A stretch of 64,000 bases of DNA from positions 1-64,000 of the forward strand of contig NZ_JAQBOD010000043.1 in NCBI RefSeq assembly GCF_028288205.1, in the 5' to 3' direction. The notes beneath the pieces are model-generated. The model saw only the letters and a program-made list of their open reading frames with translations. It searched no databases and was not told the DNA's origin. Origin of the DNA: Mucilaginibacter sp. (GTDB taxonomy: Bacteria > Bacteroidota > Bacteroidia > Sphingobacteriales > Sphingobacteriaceae). Positions 26,062-34,747 of this stretch are shown piece by piece (the stretch's first letter is position 1; each line of letters starts with the position of its first letter). The position numbers and the translations under genes were made by a program.

Positions 26062-27843
26062 ATGTTAAAATCCATCTCTTATAAAATAGCCCGTTGGCGC
26101 ATGCGGCAAAATAGCCAGCGAAATTTTTTAATTTATTGCAGTGTTTTTGTTGGTTTTTTTGCCGGCCTTGCAGCAATAGCGCTCAAATTTTTGGTCAGCG
26201 TGATGGAGGATATAAGCAGAAATATATCGTCGCATTTACCATATCACATTATCTACGTTTTTTTACCGGCGTTAGGTATTTTCCTCACTGTAGCTTATCA
26301 ACATTTAATAAACCGGGACAGGATACAAAAAGGGATAGGAAATATTTTGATCAACATTAAAAAGAACCGGTCGAACATTAAATATAACAATATATATTCG
26401 CAACTTATCACCAGCTCATTAACCGTAGGCTTTGGCGGTTCATCTGGCCTTGAGGCGCCTATTGTTAGTACAGGGGCCGCAATTGGCTCTAATACCGGCA
26501 AGTTTTTCAATTTGAGTCCGTACGAGAAAACAGTTTTGATAGCAGCAGGAGCTTCTGCAGGCATTGCAGCGGTATTTAACAGCCCTATTGCAGGTGTTCT
26601 TTTTTCACTTGAGATTTTAATTGGCGAAATAACTATACCAACCTTAATACCATTGTTAATAGCATCGGCTACAGGTGTGGTAGTTTCCAAATTATTATAC
26701 TCAGGTCAGTTGTTTCATTTAGTAACAGAAGGTTGGGCAATGAGCGCGCTTCCGTTCTATATTTTATTGGGACTGTTTAGCGGGTGGATATCGGTTTATA
26801 TATCCAAAGTAGCTGTCATGCTTGAAAAGGGCATACTAAAAAAACAAAATCGCTATATACGTGCACTGGCAGGCGGGTTATTGCTGGGTTTGATGATCAT
26901 CTTGTTTCCACCGTTATTTGGCGAGGGCTATCATTATTTACAAGCCGTTTTAAACGGCAATATTGACGCTTTAAAAGAAGAAACATTTTTTAGTTCATGG
27001 CTATCAAATCCGTTAATAATGATAGTGTTTATTGCTGCCCTTGTTTTTACAAAAATTATAGCTGCGGGTATTACCATAGGAGCGGGTGGTAATGGCGGTA
27101 CGTTTGCCCCAACCATGTTTACCGGGGCGTTTTTAGGCTTATTTGTTGCATTTACGGTAAATCTGTTAGGTTGGGTGCATTTAAGCACCAGTAATTTTAT
27201 AGCGGTGGGTATGGCTGGTGCATTAAGCGGCGTTTTGCATGCCCCGTTAACGGCCATATTTTTAATAGCAGAGATTACGGGCGGTTATGTATTGTTTATT
27301 CCGTTGATGATCGTATCGTCTATATCATACATTATATCACGCTTATCAAGTTCGCATAATATATACTGGCACGAGTTAGTGCACGAAAAAAACATTCATC
27401 CCGGACAGGATTATGACATGCTGAATGCGATTACACTGGATAGCATTATTACAAAAGACTACGTGGCTGTAAAAAAAGAAATGCTATTAACTGATTTTTA
27501 TAAGTTACTGTCAACAAGTAATGCTAACCGGTTTGCTGTGCTTGACAATGATGATGCTTTAGACGGGATAGTGTGGATAGACCTGGTGCGCCAGCAATTA
27601 TTTGATCATATTTCAGACAATGCTACTGTAGCGGATATAATGGCGGTGCCACCGTCAATTATTGATTATGACCAATCGGTGAGCAGTGTGATGGAAATTT
27701 TTGACAGCGTTGATGTTTGGCACTTACCCGTTATTCAAAATGACCGGTTTGTTGGTTTTATTTCGAAATCAACCCTGCTTTCCAGGTATCGTGAAGTATT
27801 AATAAAGCAAAAACGCGAATCGGATCTGTTTGCACATTTGTAA
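26062..27843 (+). CDS. ClC-type chloride channel/transporter with two CBS domains
   Basis: A 593-residue membrane protein with about ten or more hydrophobic helices (residues 20-425) and C-terminal CBS domains (about 455-515 and 530-590; VADIMAVPPSIIDYDQSV marks the second). The gating Glu131 is seen in GGSSGLEAP (matching E148 of E. coli ClcA), and the GNGGTFAPTMF block matches the G-x-F-x-P filter segment. The helix-D position normally reading GSGIP is KGIGN (residues 90-94), so the filter Ser is not obvious. ClC proteins exchange chloride or other anions with protons. The gene is single and ends at a strong terminator shared with glnN. Confidence 0.92.
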   Translation: MLKSISYKIARWRMRQNSQRNFLIYCSVFVGFFAGLAAIALKFLVSVMEDISRNISSHLPYHIIYVFLPALGIFLTVAYQHLINRDRIQKGIGNILINIKKNRSNIKYNNIYSQLITSSLTVGFGGSSGLEAPIVSTGAAIGSNTGKFFNLSPYEKTVLIAAGASAGIAAVFNSPIAGVLFSLEILIGEITIPTLIPLLIASATGVVVSKLLYSGQLFHLVTEGWAMSALPFYILLGLFSGWISVYISKVAVMLEKGILKKQNRYIRALAGGLLLGLMIILFPPLFGEGYHYLQAVLNGNIDALKEETFFSSWLSNPLIMIVFIAALVFTKIIAAGITIGAGGNGGTFAPTMFTGAFLGLFVAFTVNLLGWVHLSTSNFIAVGMAGALSGVLHAPLTAIFLIAEITGGYVLFIPLMIVSSISYIISRLSSSHNIYWHELVHEKNIHPGQDYDMLNAITLDSIITKDYVAVKKEMLLTDFYKLLSTSNANRFAVLDNDDALDGIVWIDLVRQQLFDHISDNATVADIMAVPPSIIDYDQSVSSVMEIFDSVDVWHLPVIQNDRFVGFISKSTLLSRYREVLIKQKRESDLFAHL

Positions 27844-27845
27844 AT

Positions 27846-27876
27846 AAAAAAGCCTCCGGGATTTGGAGGCTTTTTT
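27846..27876. terminator. Bidirectional terminator between the ClC gene and glnN
   Basis: AAAAAAGCCTCC (27846-27857), loop GGGATTT, GGAGGCTTTTTT (27865-27876): a 12-bp perfect stem with A and T tracts, 2 bp after the ClC stop and 2 bp before the glnN stop codon. Confidence 0.95.
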
Positions 27877-27877
27877 A

Positions 27878-30052
27878 TTATTTGATAAATAGCAATTCTC
27901 TAAATTTAGGCAACGGCCATAAAGAATCATCAACCAACTGTTCGAGTTTATCAACATGATAACGTATTGGCTGAAAGAATGACTTTACTTTTTCATCATA
28001 TACAATAGCTTTTTCGCGCAGGTCTTCAATGCCATTGGCTTGTTTGCGTTCGGCAACCATTTGGTCAACGTTTAATTTAATAAAATTAATATGCTCGGAT
28101 ATTTGATTGATAATATCCAATTGAACTTTATAAGTAGATTCGTTTAAGCCCAGATCTTTTAGTCCTTTGGCATTTTCAATCAATTTACTTTGATAATCAA
28201 TTGCAGCCGGTATAATCACGTTGGTTACTAACTCGCCTATTACGCGGGCCTCTATCTGTAATTTCTTGTAAAAACTCTCTAATAATATTTCATGACGCGC
28301 ATGTGCTTCACGTTTAGTAAATACAGAAGTTTCTGCATATAAAATCTCAGATTTTTCTGATATGAATGCGTCAAGTGCTTTTGGTGTAGTTTTTAAATTA
28401 GATAAGCCTCTTGCTTCTGCTTCTTTTTCCCACTCTTCGCTATATCCATTACCTTCAAAACGTATATTTTTCGACTCTTTAATATATTTCTTAATAATTA
28501 TTAATAAAGCCACATCTTTCTTTTCGCCCTTTTTTAATAGTTTATCAACATCGTATTTGAATTTTTTTAGCTGATCTGCTACTATTAAGTTCAGGATTGT
28601 CATTGGGCTTGCAGAGTTTGCCGATGAGCCAACTGCCCGCAGCTCAAACTTATTACCCGTAAAGGCAAATGGCGAGGTGCGGTTACGATCTGTATTATCT
28701 TTTAGTATCTGCGGTATTTTAGGAATGCCCTGCCATAATAAAGCTTCATCTTTAATTTTCTTACTTATTCTTGAGGTTTCAATCTCATCCAGCAATTCAC
28801 TTAACTGGCTTCCTAAAAATATAGATATTATTGCCGGCGGCGCTTCATTTGCACCTAAGCGATGATCGTTGTTTACTGATGCGATAGATGCGCGTAACAG
28901 ATCGGAATGCTCATAAACAGCTTTTATAGTATTTACAAAAAATGCCAAAAACATTAAATTATTCTTGGGCGTTTTACCGGGAGATAATAAATTTTTGCCG
29001 GTATTGGTAATCATCGACCAATTATTGTGCTTACCAGAGCCATTAATGCCGGCATATGGCTTTTCGTGCAGCAATACTTTAAAGTTGTGGCGTTTTGCTA
29101 CCCTGTCCATCAAATCCATTAATAGTTGGTTATGATCAATAGCCAGGTTTATTTCTTCATATATAGGTGCGCATTCAAATTGTGATGGCGCAACTTCATT
29201 ATGGCGTGTTTTTAAAGGAATACCTAATAATAATGCTTCTGTTTCCATATCCTGCATAAAAGCATACACTCTTTCGGGGATCGAACCAAAGTAATGGTCT
29301 TCCAATTGCTGGTTTTTTGCAGACATGTGCCCAAAAAGGGTACGACCTGTTAAATACAAATCGGGCCGCGCGTTAAATAATGCTATGTCAACCAAAAAAT
29401 ATTCCTGCTCTATACCTAATGATGCATTTACTTTCTCAATTCCTTTATCAAAATAATGACAAACATCAACTGCTGCTTTATCTAAAGCGCTTACAGCTTT
29501 TAATAATGGCACTTTGTAATCAAGTGCTTCGCCTGTGTATGATACAAAAACAGTTGGTATACATAAGGTACGGCCCATTATAAAAGCAGGGGATGAAGGA
29601 TCCCAGGCAGTATAACCACGGGCTTCAAATGTGTTGCGTATGCCGCCACTCGGGAAGCTGGAGGCATCAGGTTCCTGTTGTGCCAGGGCATCGCCAGAAA
29701 ACACTTCTATAGCACCACCATCGGCAGTGGGCTCAAAAAACGCATCATGCTTTTCGGCTGTTGTACCCGTAAGCGGCTGAAACCAGTGGGTATAATGCGT
29801 GGCTCCTTTACCTAAAGCCCATGATTTCATGGCAGTTGCTACTTGTTCGGCCATATCTCTTGGAATAGGCTCGCCCTTTTCTATAGAATTAACTATGCTT
29901 TGATAAGCTTCTTTAGAGAGGTATTCCTTCATTTTCTTTATGTCGAAAACGTTGGCACCATAAAAATCAGAGATTTTTAAAGACGGTGATTTTACTTCAG
30001 GGATTGTTCTGGTTAGTACAGCCTGCAAGGCCTGAAAACGAATATTAGGCAT
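27878..30052 (-). CDS. glnN: Glutamine synthetase type III
   Basis: GSIII makes glutamine from glutamate, ammonia and ATP. The 724-residue length matches the Bacteroidota GSIII (about 729) rather than GSI. Diagnostic blocks: RNTFEARGYTAWDPSSPAFI, IEQEYFLVD, KTRHNEVAPSQFE, INGSGKHNNWSM (nucleotide and ammonia site), and NDHRLGANEAPPAIIS. Divergently from it lies the ammonium transporter gene across a 545-bp AT-rich region, which suggests joint nitrogen control. A TATTTTTG box is found on the minus strand at 30078-30085. Confidence 0.96.
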   Translation of the reverse strand: MPNIRFQALQAVLTRTIPEVKSPSLKISDFYGANVFDIKKMKEYLSKEAYQSIVNSIEKGEPIPRDMAEQVATAMKSWALGKGATHYTHWFQPLTGTTAEKHDAFFEPTADGGAIEVFSGDALAQQEPDASSFPSGGIRNTFEARGYTAWDPSSPAFIMGRTLCIPTVFVSYTGEALDYKVPLLKAVSALDKAAVDVCHYFDKGIEKVNASLGIEQEYFLVDIALFNARPDLYLTGRTLFGHMSAKNQQLEDHYFGSIPERVYAFMQDMETEALLLGIPLKTRHNEVAPSQFECAPIYEEINLAIDHNQLLMDLMDRVAKRHNFKVLLHEKPYAGINGSGKHNNWSMITNTGKNLLSPGKTPKNNLMFLAFFVNTIKAVYEHSDLLRASIASVNNDHRLGANEAPPAIISIFLGSQLSELLDEIETSRISKKIKDEALLWQGIPKIPQILKDNTDRNRTSPFAFTGNKFELRAVGSSANSASPMTILNLIVADQLKKFKYDVDKLLKKGEKKDVALLIIIKKYIKESKNIRFEGNGYSEEWEKEAEARGLSNLKTTPKALDAFISEKSEILYAETSVFTKREAHARHEILLESFYKKLQIEARVIGELVTNVIIPAAIDYQSKLIENAKGLKDLGLNESTYKVQLDIINQISEHINFIKLNVDQMVAERKQANGIEDLREKAIVYDEKVKSFFQPIRYHVDKLEQLVDDSLWPLPKFRELLFIK

Positions 30053-30597
30053 GATTAAATTTTCTAATGGTTTAGCTCAAAAATAGAATTATACTTTAAA
30101 ATAAAGTGTAAATTTTAAAATGAAATATAAAAGTTTAATAATTTTTTGTAAATTATCACATCTAAGCCCAATTCTGGGATATTATTTATGTTTTTTGGAT
30201 TTTTTTCTTAAAAACTCACTGTTATTTTAAATTTTTATACTTTTTACTGCAAAAAGATATCTTTAAATCATCTTTTTTTAAATAAAATGCAATAAATCAA
30301 CTTTAAATAATTATATAAATTATATTACTTACGGTTTTTCAATTAAAAATTATTCAAAAAACATATTAAATAATTGTTAAATTTTATATTTTTTGTAATA
30401 ATTTACAATTTCATACATTTTTTTGAATCAAATGCTTGTTTTTAATGAAATTCATCCATATTTTTATGAAAGTATTAATAAACTGATATCCTAACCCATA
30501 ACAATGCTAAAATATGAATGAAAATTTTACAAAAAATCTTATTTCCTAACTTTTTCTCAAACAATCACATTTAACTAACTAATTAATCAACAAACAA
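30053..30597. other. Long AT-rich divergent control region between glnN and amt
   Basis: These 545 bp have no credible gene and are nearly all A and T. The minus-strand glnN -7 box is at 30078-30085; a one-mismatch box TAACTTTT near 30547 may serve amt. No extended palindrome was recognised. The length is unusual for this window and fits a regulated divergent promoter. Confidence 0.65.
30078..30085 (-). promoter_or_regulatory. Promoter -7 box of glnN
   Basis: Minus-strand TATTTTTG is an exact TAnnTTTG match, 25 bp before the glnN start codon. No -33 TTTG is seen at 19-21 bp, which would fit a promoter that needs an activator. Confidence 0.45.
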
Positions 30598-32208
30598 ATG
30601 AAAGTAAAACAACCAAAATTCAACCTGCTGGACGCGTTTCGCGGCCTATCGCGGGAGAAATGGGCGCTGGGTGCAACCATTTTAACGGGGAAGATGATAG
30701 GCTTGGGCCTGGTAGTAGCAGCAATGTTCACTATTCCGGGATTATTGCCTTCTGCTGCTCATGCTGCGGCTGCTCCTGCAAAACCAACTGATCTGGAAAC
30801 TTCTATGATTAATTCTATTAATACAGTTTGGACACTGGTAGCAGCATTTTTAGTATTTGGTATGCAAGCAGGTTTTGTAATGCTTGAAGCTGGATTTGCT
30901 CGTAAAAGAGAAACTGTTAACGTATTAATGGAGTGTATTTATGATACCTGCCTTTGTGGTATCTTATTCTACGCCATTGGTTATGCATTTATGTTTGGAC
31001 ATGGTAACGGTTTTATAGGATGGGGTGGAGCTGATGGTAAAAATTGGTTCTTCCTACAAAATACTCCTGCAACATATGAGGCATATGGAGTTCCGATACT
31101 TGCACACTGGATATTCCAATATGCTTTTGCTGATACTTGCTCAACTATTGTATCCGGTGCAATGATCGGTCGTACCAGCTTCCGTGGTGATATTCTTTAC
31201 AGTATAGGTATTACAGGTTTTATATACCCAATAATTGGTCACTGGGCCTGGGGACCTGATGGTTTCTTAGTAACAATGGGTACACCAACCGGCTTCTTGC
31301 CATCATTGGGACAAGGTTTCCGTGATTTTGCAGGTTCAACGGTAGTGCATACCATTGGTGGTGTAGCTTCATTAGCCGGTGCAATAGTATTAGGCCCACG
31401 TTTGGGACGTATTTTTGCACGTGATGATAAAGAAAAAGGCGGAATGCCACCTGGACACAATATGCCATTAGCAGCAATTGGTACATTTATTCTTTGGTTT
31501 GGCTGGTATGGTTTTAACCCGGGCAGTACACTTTCTGCAATGGATATGCAAGGAATTGGCCGTGTTGCAGCCAATACAACCCTTGCTGCCTGCGCTGGCG
31601 GTATGATGGCTATGTTAGCAGGTTTATGGTGGGGCCCAACAAAAGGTAAATTTGATTTAGGTTATACCTTAAACGGTTTATTAGGTGGTTTGGTAGCTAT
31701 TACCTGCCCTTGTTACTGGGTTAGCCCGCTTGGTGCTATATTGCTTGGTGCTATTGCCGGTTTTGTAGTATACGCAGCTATGAACTTTATAGAGTGGTTA
31801 CGTATTGACGATCCGGTTGGTGCAGTATCTGTACATGGTTTCTGCGGTATCTGGGGAACATTATCACTTGGATTATTTGCTTCAGGAGACTATGGTGTAA
31901 CCGGCCCTACCGGTGCCGATAATAGTGCACCTGTTACAGGTTTATTTTATGGTGGCGGTGCAAGCGTACTTGAGGCCCAGGCTATAGGTACATTCACGAT
32001 TGCGATTGCCGTTTTTGTGGTAACTATTATAATGATGTATATTATTAATAAATTGCCTAATCCTTGGAGATTACGTGTTGAAGAACATGGTGAATTAGGA
32101 GTAGGTGGCCTGGATATATTTGATCACGGTATCGAAGCTTATCCAGCTCAAGATGAAGACATCAGCTTAAGCGGCCTGTTTGATAAAGGCGCAAAAGTTC
32201 CGGCTTAA
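30598..32208 (+). CDS. amt: Ammonium transporter (Amt family)
   Basis: A 536-residue Amt/Mep channel that takes up ammonium across the inner membrane. Eleven TM helices follow an N-terminal leader of about 60 residues that looks like a signal sequence (TM-like 30-56, then PSAAHAAAAPAKP). The twin pore histidines are visible in DFAGSTVVHTIGG and GAVSVHGFCGIWG, and the DFAG Asp is present. The protein is about 100 residues longer than E. coli AmtB (mostly the leader and a longer C-terminal tail). No glnK/PII gene is adjacent, unusual for amt loci. It ends at a hairpin terminator and is followed by an outer-membrane barrel gene. Confidence 0.95.
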   Translation: MKVKQPKFNLLDAFRGLSREKWALGATILTGKMIGLGLVVAAMFTIPGLLPSAAHAAAAPAKPTDLETSMINSINTVWTLVAAFLVFGMQAGFVMLEAGFARKRETVNVLMECIYDTCLCGILFYAIGYAFMFGHGNGFIGWGGADGKNWFFLQNTPATYEAYGVPILAHWIFQYAFADTCSTIVSGAMIGRTSFRGDILYSIGITGFIYPIIGHWAWGPDGFLVTMGTPTGFLPSLGQGFRDFAGSTVVHTIGGVASLAGAIVLGPRLGRIFARDDKEKGGMPPGHNMPLAAIGTFILWFGWYGFNPGSTLSAMDMQGIGRVAANTTLAACAGGMMAMLAGLWWGPTKGKFDLGYTLNGLLGGLVAITCPCYWVSPLGAILLGAIAGFVVYAAMNFIEWLRIDDPVGAVSVHGFCGIWGTLSLGLFASGDYGVTGPTGADNSAPVTGLFYGGGASVLEAQAIGTFTIAIAVFVVTIIMMYIINKLPNPWRLRVEEHGELGVGGLDIFDHGIEAYPAQDEDISLSGLFDKGAKVPA

Positions 32209-32227
32209 GTTTATCTAATACTATTAT

Positions 32228-32268
32228 CCCTTGTGCGGGATGTAAATGCAAACCGCACAAGGGTTTTT
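32228..32268 (+). terminator. Intrinsic terminator of amt
   Basis: CCCTTGTGCGG (32228-32238) pairs perfectly with CCGCACAAGGG (32253-32263), followed by TTTTTA. It lies 20 bp after the amt stop. Confidence 0.9.
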
Positions 32269-32300
32269 ATAAATCAAAATATTTTATTATTATCACATAA

Positions 32301-32317
32301 CCTATCAATTTGATAGG
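32301..32317. promoter_or_regulatory. 17-bp palindrome in the amt-barrel spacer
   Basis: CCTATCAA-T-TTGATAGG is a perfect inverted repeat with a single central base. It lies 90 bp past amt and 190 bp before the barrel gene; it may be an operator. Confidence 0.4.
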
Positions 32318-32407
32318 ATTCAGAGTCCTTGTTTTATATGTTTTGCTAATATTAAAACATAATTTTTTGAAAACCAATTACTTAAAATGAATTTATAATT
32401 AATGGCT

Positions 32408-32427
32408 GATACTTTGTACAAAGTATC
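32408..32427. promoter_or_regulatory. 20-bp perfect palindrome upstream of the barrel gene, candidate operator
   Basis: GATACTTTGTACAAAGTATC reads the same on both strands over all 20 bp. It lies 81 bp before the ATG of the outer-membrane barrel gene, in the place expected for a dimeric regulator site. No regulator gene is adjacent. Confidence 0.55.
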
Positions 32428-32508
32428 TCAAAACTTTAAAATATATACGTTTTAAAAACAGCAATCAAATTAACAACAATTATCAATTAAACACTTATCA
32501 ATCAAATC

Positions 32509-33552
32509 ATGAAAAAATTATTACTTTTATTACTTACTGTATCGGCATTCAGCTTAGCTTCTAAAGCGCAGGATACAATTAAAACCACCGGTGACGCTCC
32601 CCTGGTTATCTCAGGTTCGGTAGATGCTTATTATAAGTATGACTTTTCTGGTCATAATAATATACCTACCAGTTTTGCCACCGATCAAAATTCATTTTCT
32701 ATAGGTATGGTTGACCTTGCTTTAAAAAAGAAAGTTGGCAAAGCTTCATTTGTTGGCGAAGTATCTTTCGGTCCACGCAGTGACCAATCTATACCTGTCG
32801 CTACCAATCACATTCAAAACTTATATGTTTCGTATGATGTAACCAGTAGTTTTAACCTGACTATGGGTTATATGGCTACATTTATAGGGTACGAAGTAAT
32901 TTCCCCTGCCGGAAACTTTAATTATTCAACATCTTATTTATTCACTAACGGCCCATTCCAAAATGCAGGAGCTAAGGCTACCTTCACTTTCTCACCTGCA
33001 GCAAGCTTAATGGTTGGTGTATTTAATGATCAGTGGAATGTTTACTCAACAAACGTTGCCAACACAGCACCAGGCGGGCCAGCGGTATTGCCAGGCAGAA
33101 TAAATACCTTTGGCGCGCAATTAATGTTAGCACCTGTTAAAGGCTGGACAGCTTATTTAAACGTAGCTACAGGCCCTGCATCAGGTACTATATTTGATGT
33201 AACTACCGCTTACCAAATAACTGATGCTTTTAAATTAGGCTTAAACGGTGCTACTAAATCTGGTAATGGTGCTGCAAACTATAGCGGTATAGCCTTATAT
33301 CCACAGATAGCTGTTGATAAAGCAGTTACTTTAGGTTTAAGAGGTGAGTATTTTAATTTTAAAGCAGTTGGCACTACTCCAAGTTCAAGCATAACTGCGG
33401 CTACTTTTACTGCTAATATTAAATCAGGCCCACTAACTTTCATTCCTGAAGTAAGATTAGATAACGGTAAAAATGCAATTTTTACTGATAAAAATGGTGT
33501 AGCTACAAAATCTGCTTCACAATTCCTTTTAGCTGCTGTTTACGCTTTCTAA
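32509..33552 (+). CDS. Outer-membrane beta-barrel protein (porin-like), nitrogen-linked by position
   Basis: A 347-residue exported barrel protein: signal peptide MKKLLLLLLTVSAFSLASKAQ, then alternating amphipathic strands from SGSVDAYYKYDFSG to a terminal aromatic FLLAAVYAF. The fold matches the Bacteroidota OM barrel/porin family often encoded next to amt, so a role in letting ammonium or other small nitrogen solutes through the outer membrane is inferred from position. It has its own AT-rich 300-bp upstream region with two palindromes and its own terminator, so it is probably a separate transcript from amt. Confidence 0.85.
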   Translation: MKKLLLLLLTVSAFSLASKAQDTIKTTGDAPLVISGSVDAYYKYDFSGHNNIPTSFATDQNSFSIGMVDLALKKKVGKASFVGEVSFGPRSDQSIPVATNHIQNLYVSYDVTSSFNLTMGYMATFIGYEVISPAGNFNYSTSYLFTNGPFQNAGAKATFTFSPAASLMVGVFNDQWNVYSTNVANTAPGGPAVLPGRINTFGAQLMLAPVKGWTAYLNVATGPASGTIFDVTTAYQITDAFKLGLNGATKSGNGAANYSGIALYPQIAVDKAVTLGLRGEYFNFKAVGTTPSSSITAATFTANIKSGPLTFIPEVRLDNGKNAIFTDKNGVATKSASQFLLAAVYAF

Positions 33553-33583
33553 GCAAAAGATTTAAGAAAACTTTCAAAAATAG

Positions 33584-33617
33584 GAGCTGTCCCGATGTAA
33601 TCGGGGCAGCTTTTTTT
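33584..33617 (+). terminator. Intrinsic terminator after the barrel gene
   Basis: AGCTGTCCCGAT (from 33584) pairs with ATCGGGGCAGCT, with a GTA loop and one mismatch pair, followed by TTTTTTTA. It lies about 30 bp past the stop. Confidence 0.9.
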
Positions 33618-33810
33618 ATTTTGGGCGTTTTCTTTAAAAGACAAATTGCAACAAAAGTGTACTAATAATGAAATGTTTATTTAAAACTAATAATTTAGTT
33701 ATGTAAATATAATTAATAATGCAATAATGTTGCAAACATGCTAAAAGTGAAAATTTAACAACATTAAATATTTTATAAGCGTTATATAATAAAATTAAAT
33801 TTCAACCATT

Positions 33811-34632
33811 ATGCTTATCTCAAACTTTAATTTGTGCAAGTCCGAGTGGCTCGAGCTTGTTTTTGCTAAACGTAACAAGGAATATGGCGCTTATTATATC
33901 AGGCAGCATTATGCTGATAATGTTGTAAAGGCCATGGGTATTACTTTTGTCAGCGTTATTAGTGCCGCGGTAATTTTTGGCATCCTGGTAAGGGCAAAAC
34001 CCGAAACATTATTTAAAAATACAGAAGTAGTTTTAACAAAGTATGTAGAACCACCTGTACCGCCCAAAGCTGAACTAAAAAAAGTAAAACCGGCGGCAAC
34101 AAAACCTTTACCGCCAGTTAATACTACAAAGTATGTACAAATGATTGTAACTGATAAACCGGTAACGATTGATCCGCCAAAGCAAATTGATCTGCAGAAA
34201 ACCGCAGTGGGGCCAGTTGAAATTAAAACGGCAGGAGGGGTTGATGGAATAAATATCCCTTCTGATGCTGGAAAAGGAAATGGCATGGGAAATGATGATG
34301 TAGAAAAAAGTAATGAAATACACACCTATGTTGATGTAATGCCCGAGCCTTTTGGTGGCGCGGCAGGATGGGGCAAGTTTTTACAAAAGAACTTACATTA
34401 TCCTCCGGAGGCGTTAGATAAGGGTATAGGTGGCCGTGTGCTGGTTAGTTTTGTAGTTGAAAAAGACGGTCACCTATCAAGCGTAATGGTTGATCGTGGT
34501 GCCGGATTTGGCATGGATGAGGAAGCCTTGCGTGTATTAAAGCTATCACACGCCTGGAAACCCGGTATGCAAAGCGGGCAACCAGTAAGGGTTAAGTATA
34601 CTATACCTATTAGCTTTTCTATAAGCCAATAA
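33811..34632 (+). CDS. TonB family energy transducer
   Basis: A 273-residue TonB-like protein that carries proton-motive energy to outer-membrane receptors. Order: a cytoplasmic N-terminal segment typical of Bacteroidota TonB ([21 protein letters not shown]), one TM helix about 40-62, a Pro/Lys-rich periplasmic linker ([20 protein letters not shown]), and the C-terminal TonB domain about 185-273 ([20 protein letters not shown] and [10 protein letters not shown]). No exbB/exbD genes are adjacent. It could serve the SusC and Oar receptors of this window, by inference. Confidence 0.92.
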   Translation: MLISNFNLCKSEWLELVFAKRNKEYGAYYIRQHYADNVVKAMGITFVSVISAAVIFGILVRAKPETLFKNTEVVLTKYVEPPVPPKAELKKVKPAATKPLPPVNTTKYVQMIVTDKPVTIDPPKQIDLQKTAVGPVEIKTAGGVDGINIPSDAGKGNGMGNDDVEKSNEIHTYVDVMPEPFGGAAGWGKFLQKNLHYPPEALDKGIGGRVLVSFVVEKDGHLSSVMVDRGAGFGMDEEALRVLKLSHAWKPGMQSGQPVRVKYTIPISFSISQ

Positions 34633-34634
34633 TC

Positions 34635-34707
34635 AGGTAAAAGGTGAAGGGATAAAGGTAAAAGGTTTGCACACCACTCACGTTTTACCTTTCACCTTTG
34701 ACCTTTT
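34635..34707. repeat. Inverted word array upstream of purL
   Basis: The left side has AGGTAAAAGGTGAAGG (34635-34650) and AAAGGTAAAAGG (34654-34665). The right side, TTTTACCTTTCACCTTTGAC (34683-34702) then CTTTT, is the inverse complement. The words are the same as those at 15069-15157. Confidence 0.65.
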
Positions 34708-34720
34708 TTCTCTACTTTTG
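34690..34720 (+). promoter_or_regulatory. purL promoter, TTTC-N19-TACTTTTG
   Basis: TTTC (34690-34693), a 19-bp spacer and TACTTTTG (34713-34720) fit the Bacteroidota consensus with one mismatch. The -33 box lies inside the right arm of the inverted array. The predicted start of transcription is about 20 bp before the TTG start codon of purL. Confidence 0.6.
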
Positions 34721-34747
34721 GGCATCCTTTTAAAAAAACGTATAACA

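Noticed and set aside
30053..30597. Riboswitch or small gene in the glnN-amt spacer
   Set aside because: The sequence is almost only A and T, with no GC-bearing stems or conserved riboswitch cores and no credible frame.
34667..34747. Upstream extension of purL starting at 34667
   Set aside because: The added residues are coded by the inverted repeat array and promoter and do not resemble the PurL N terminus; TTG at 34748 gives the family start.
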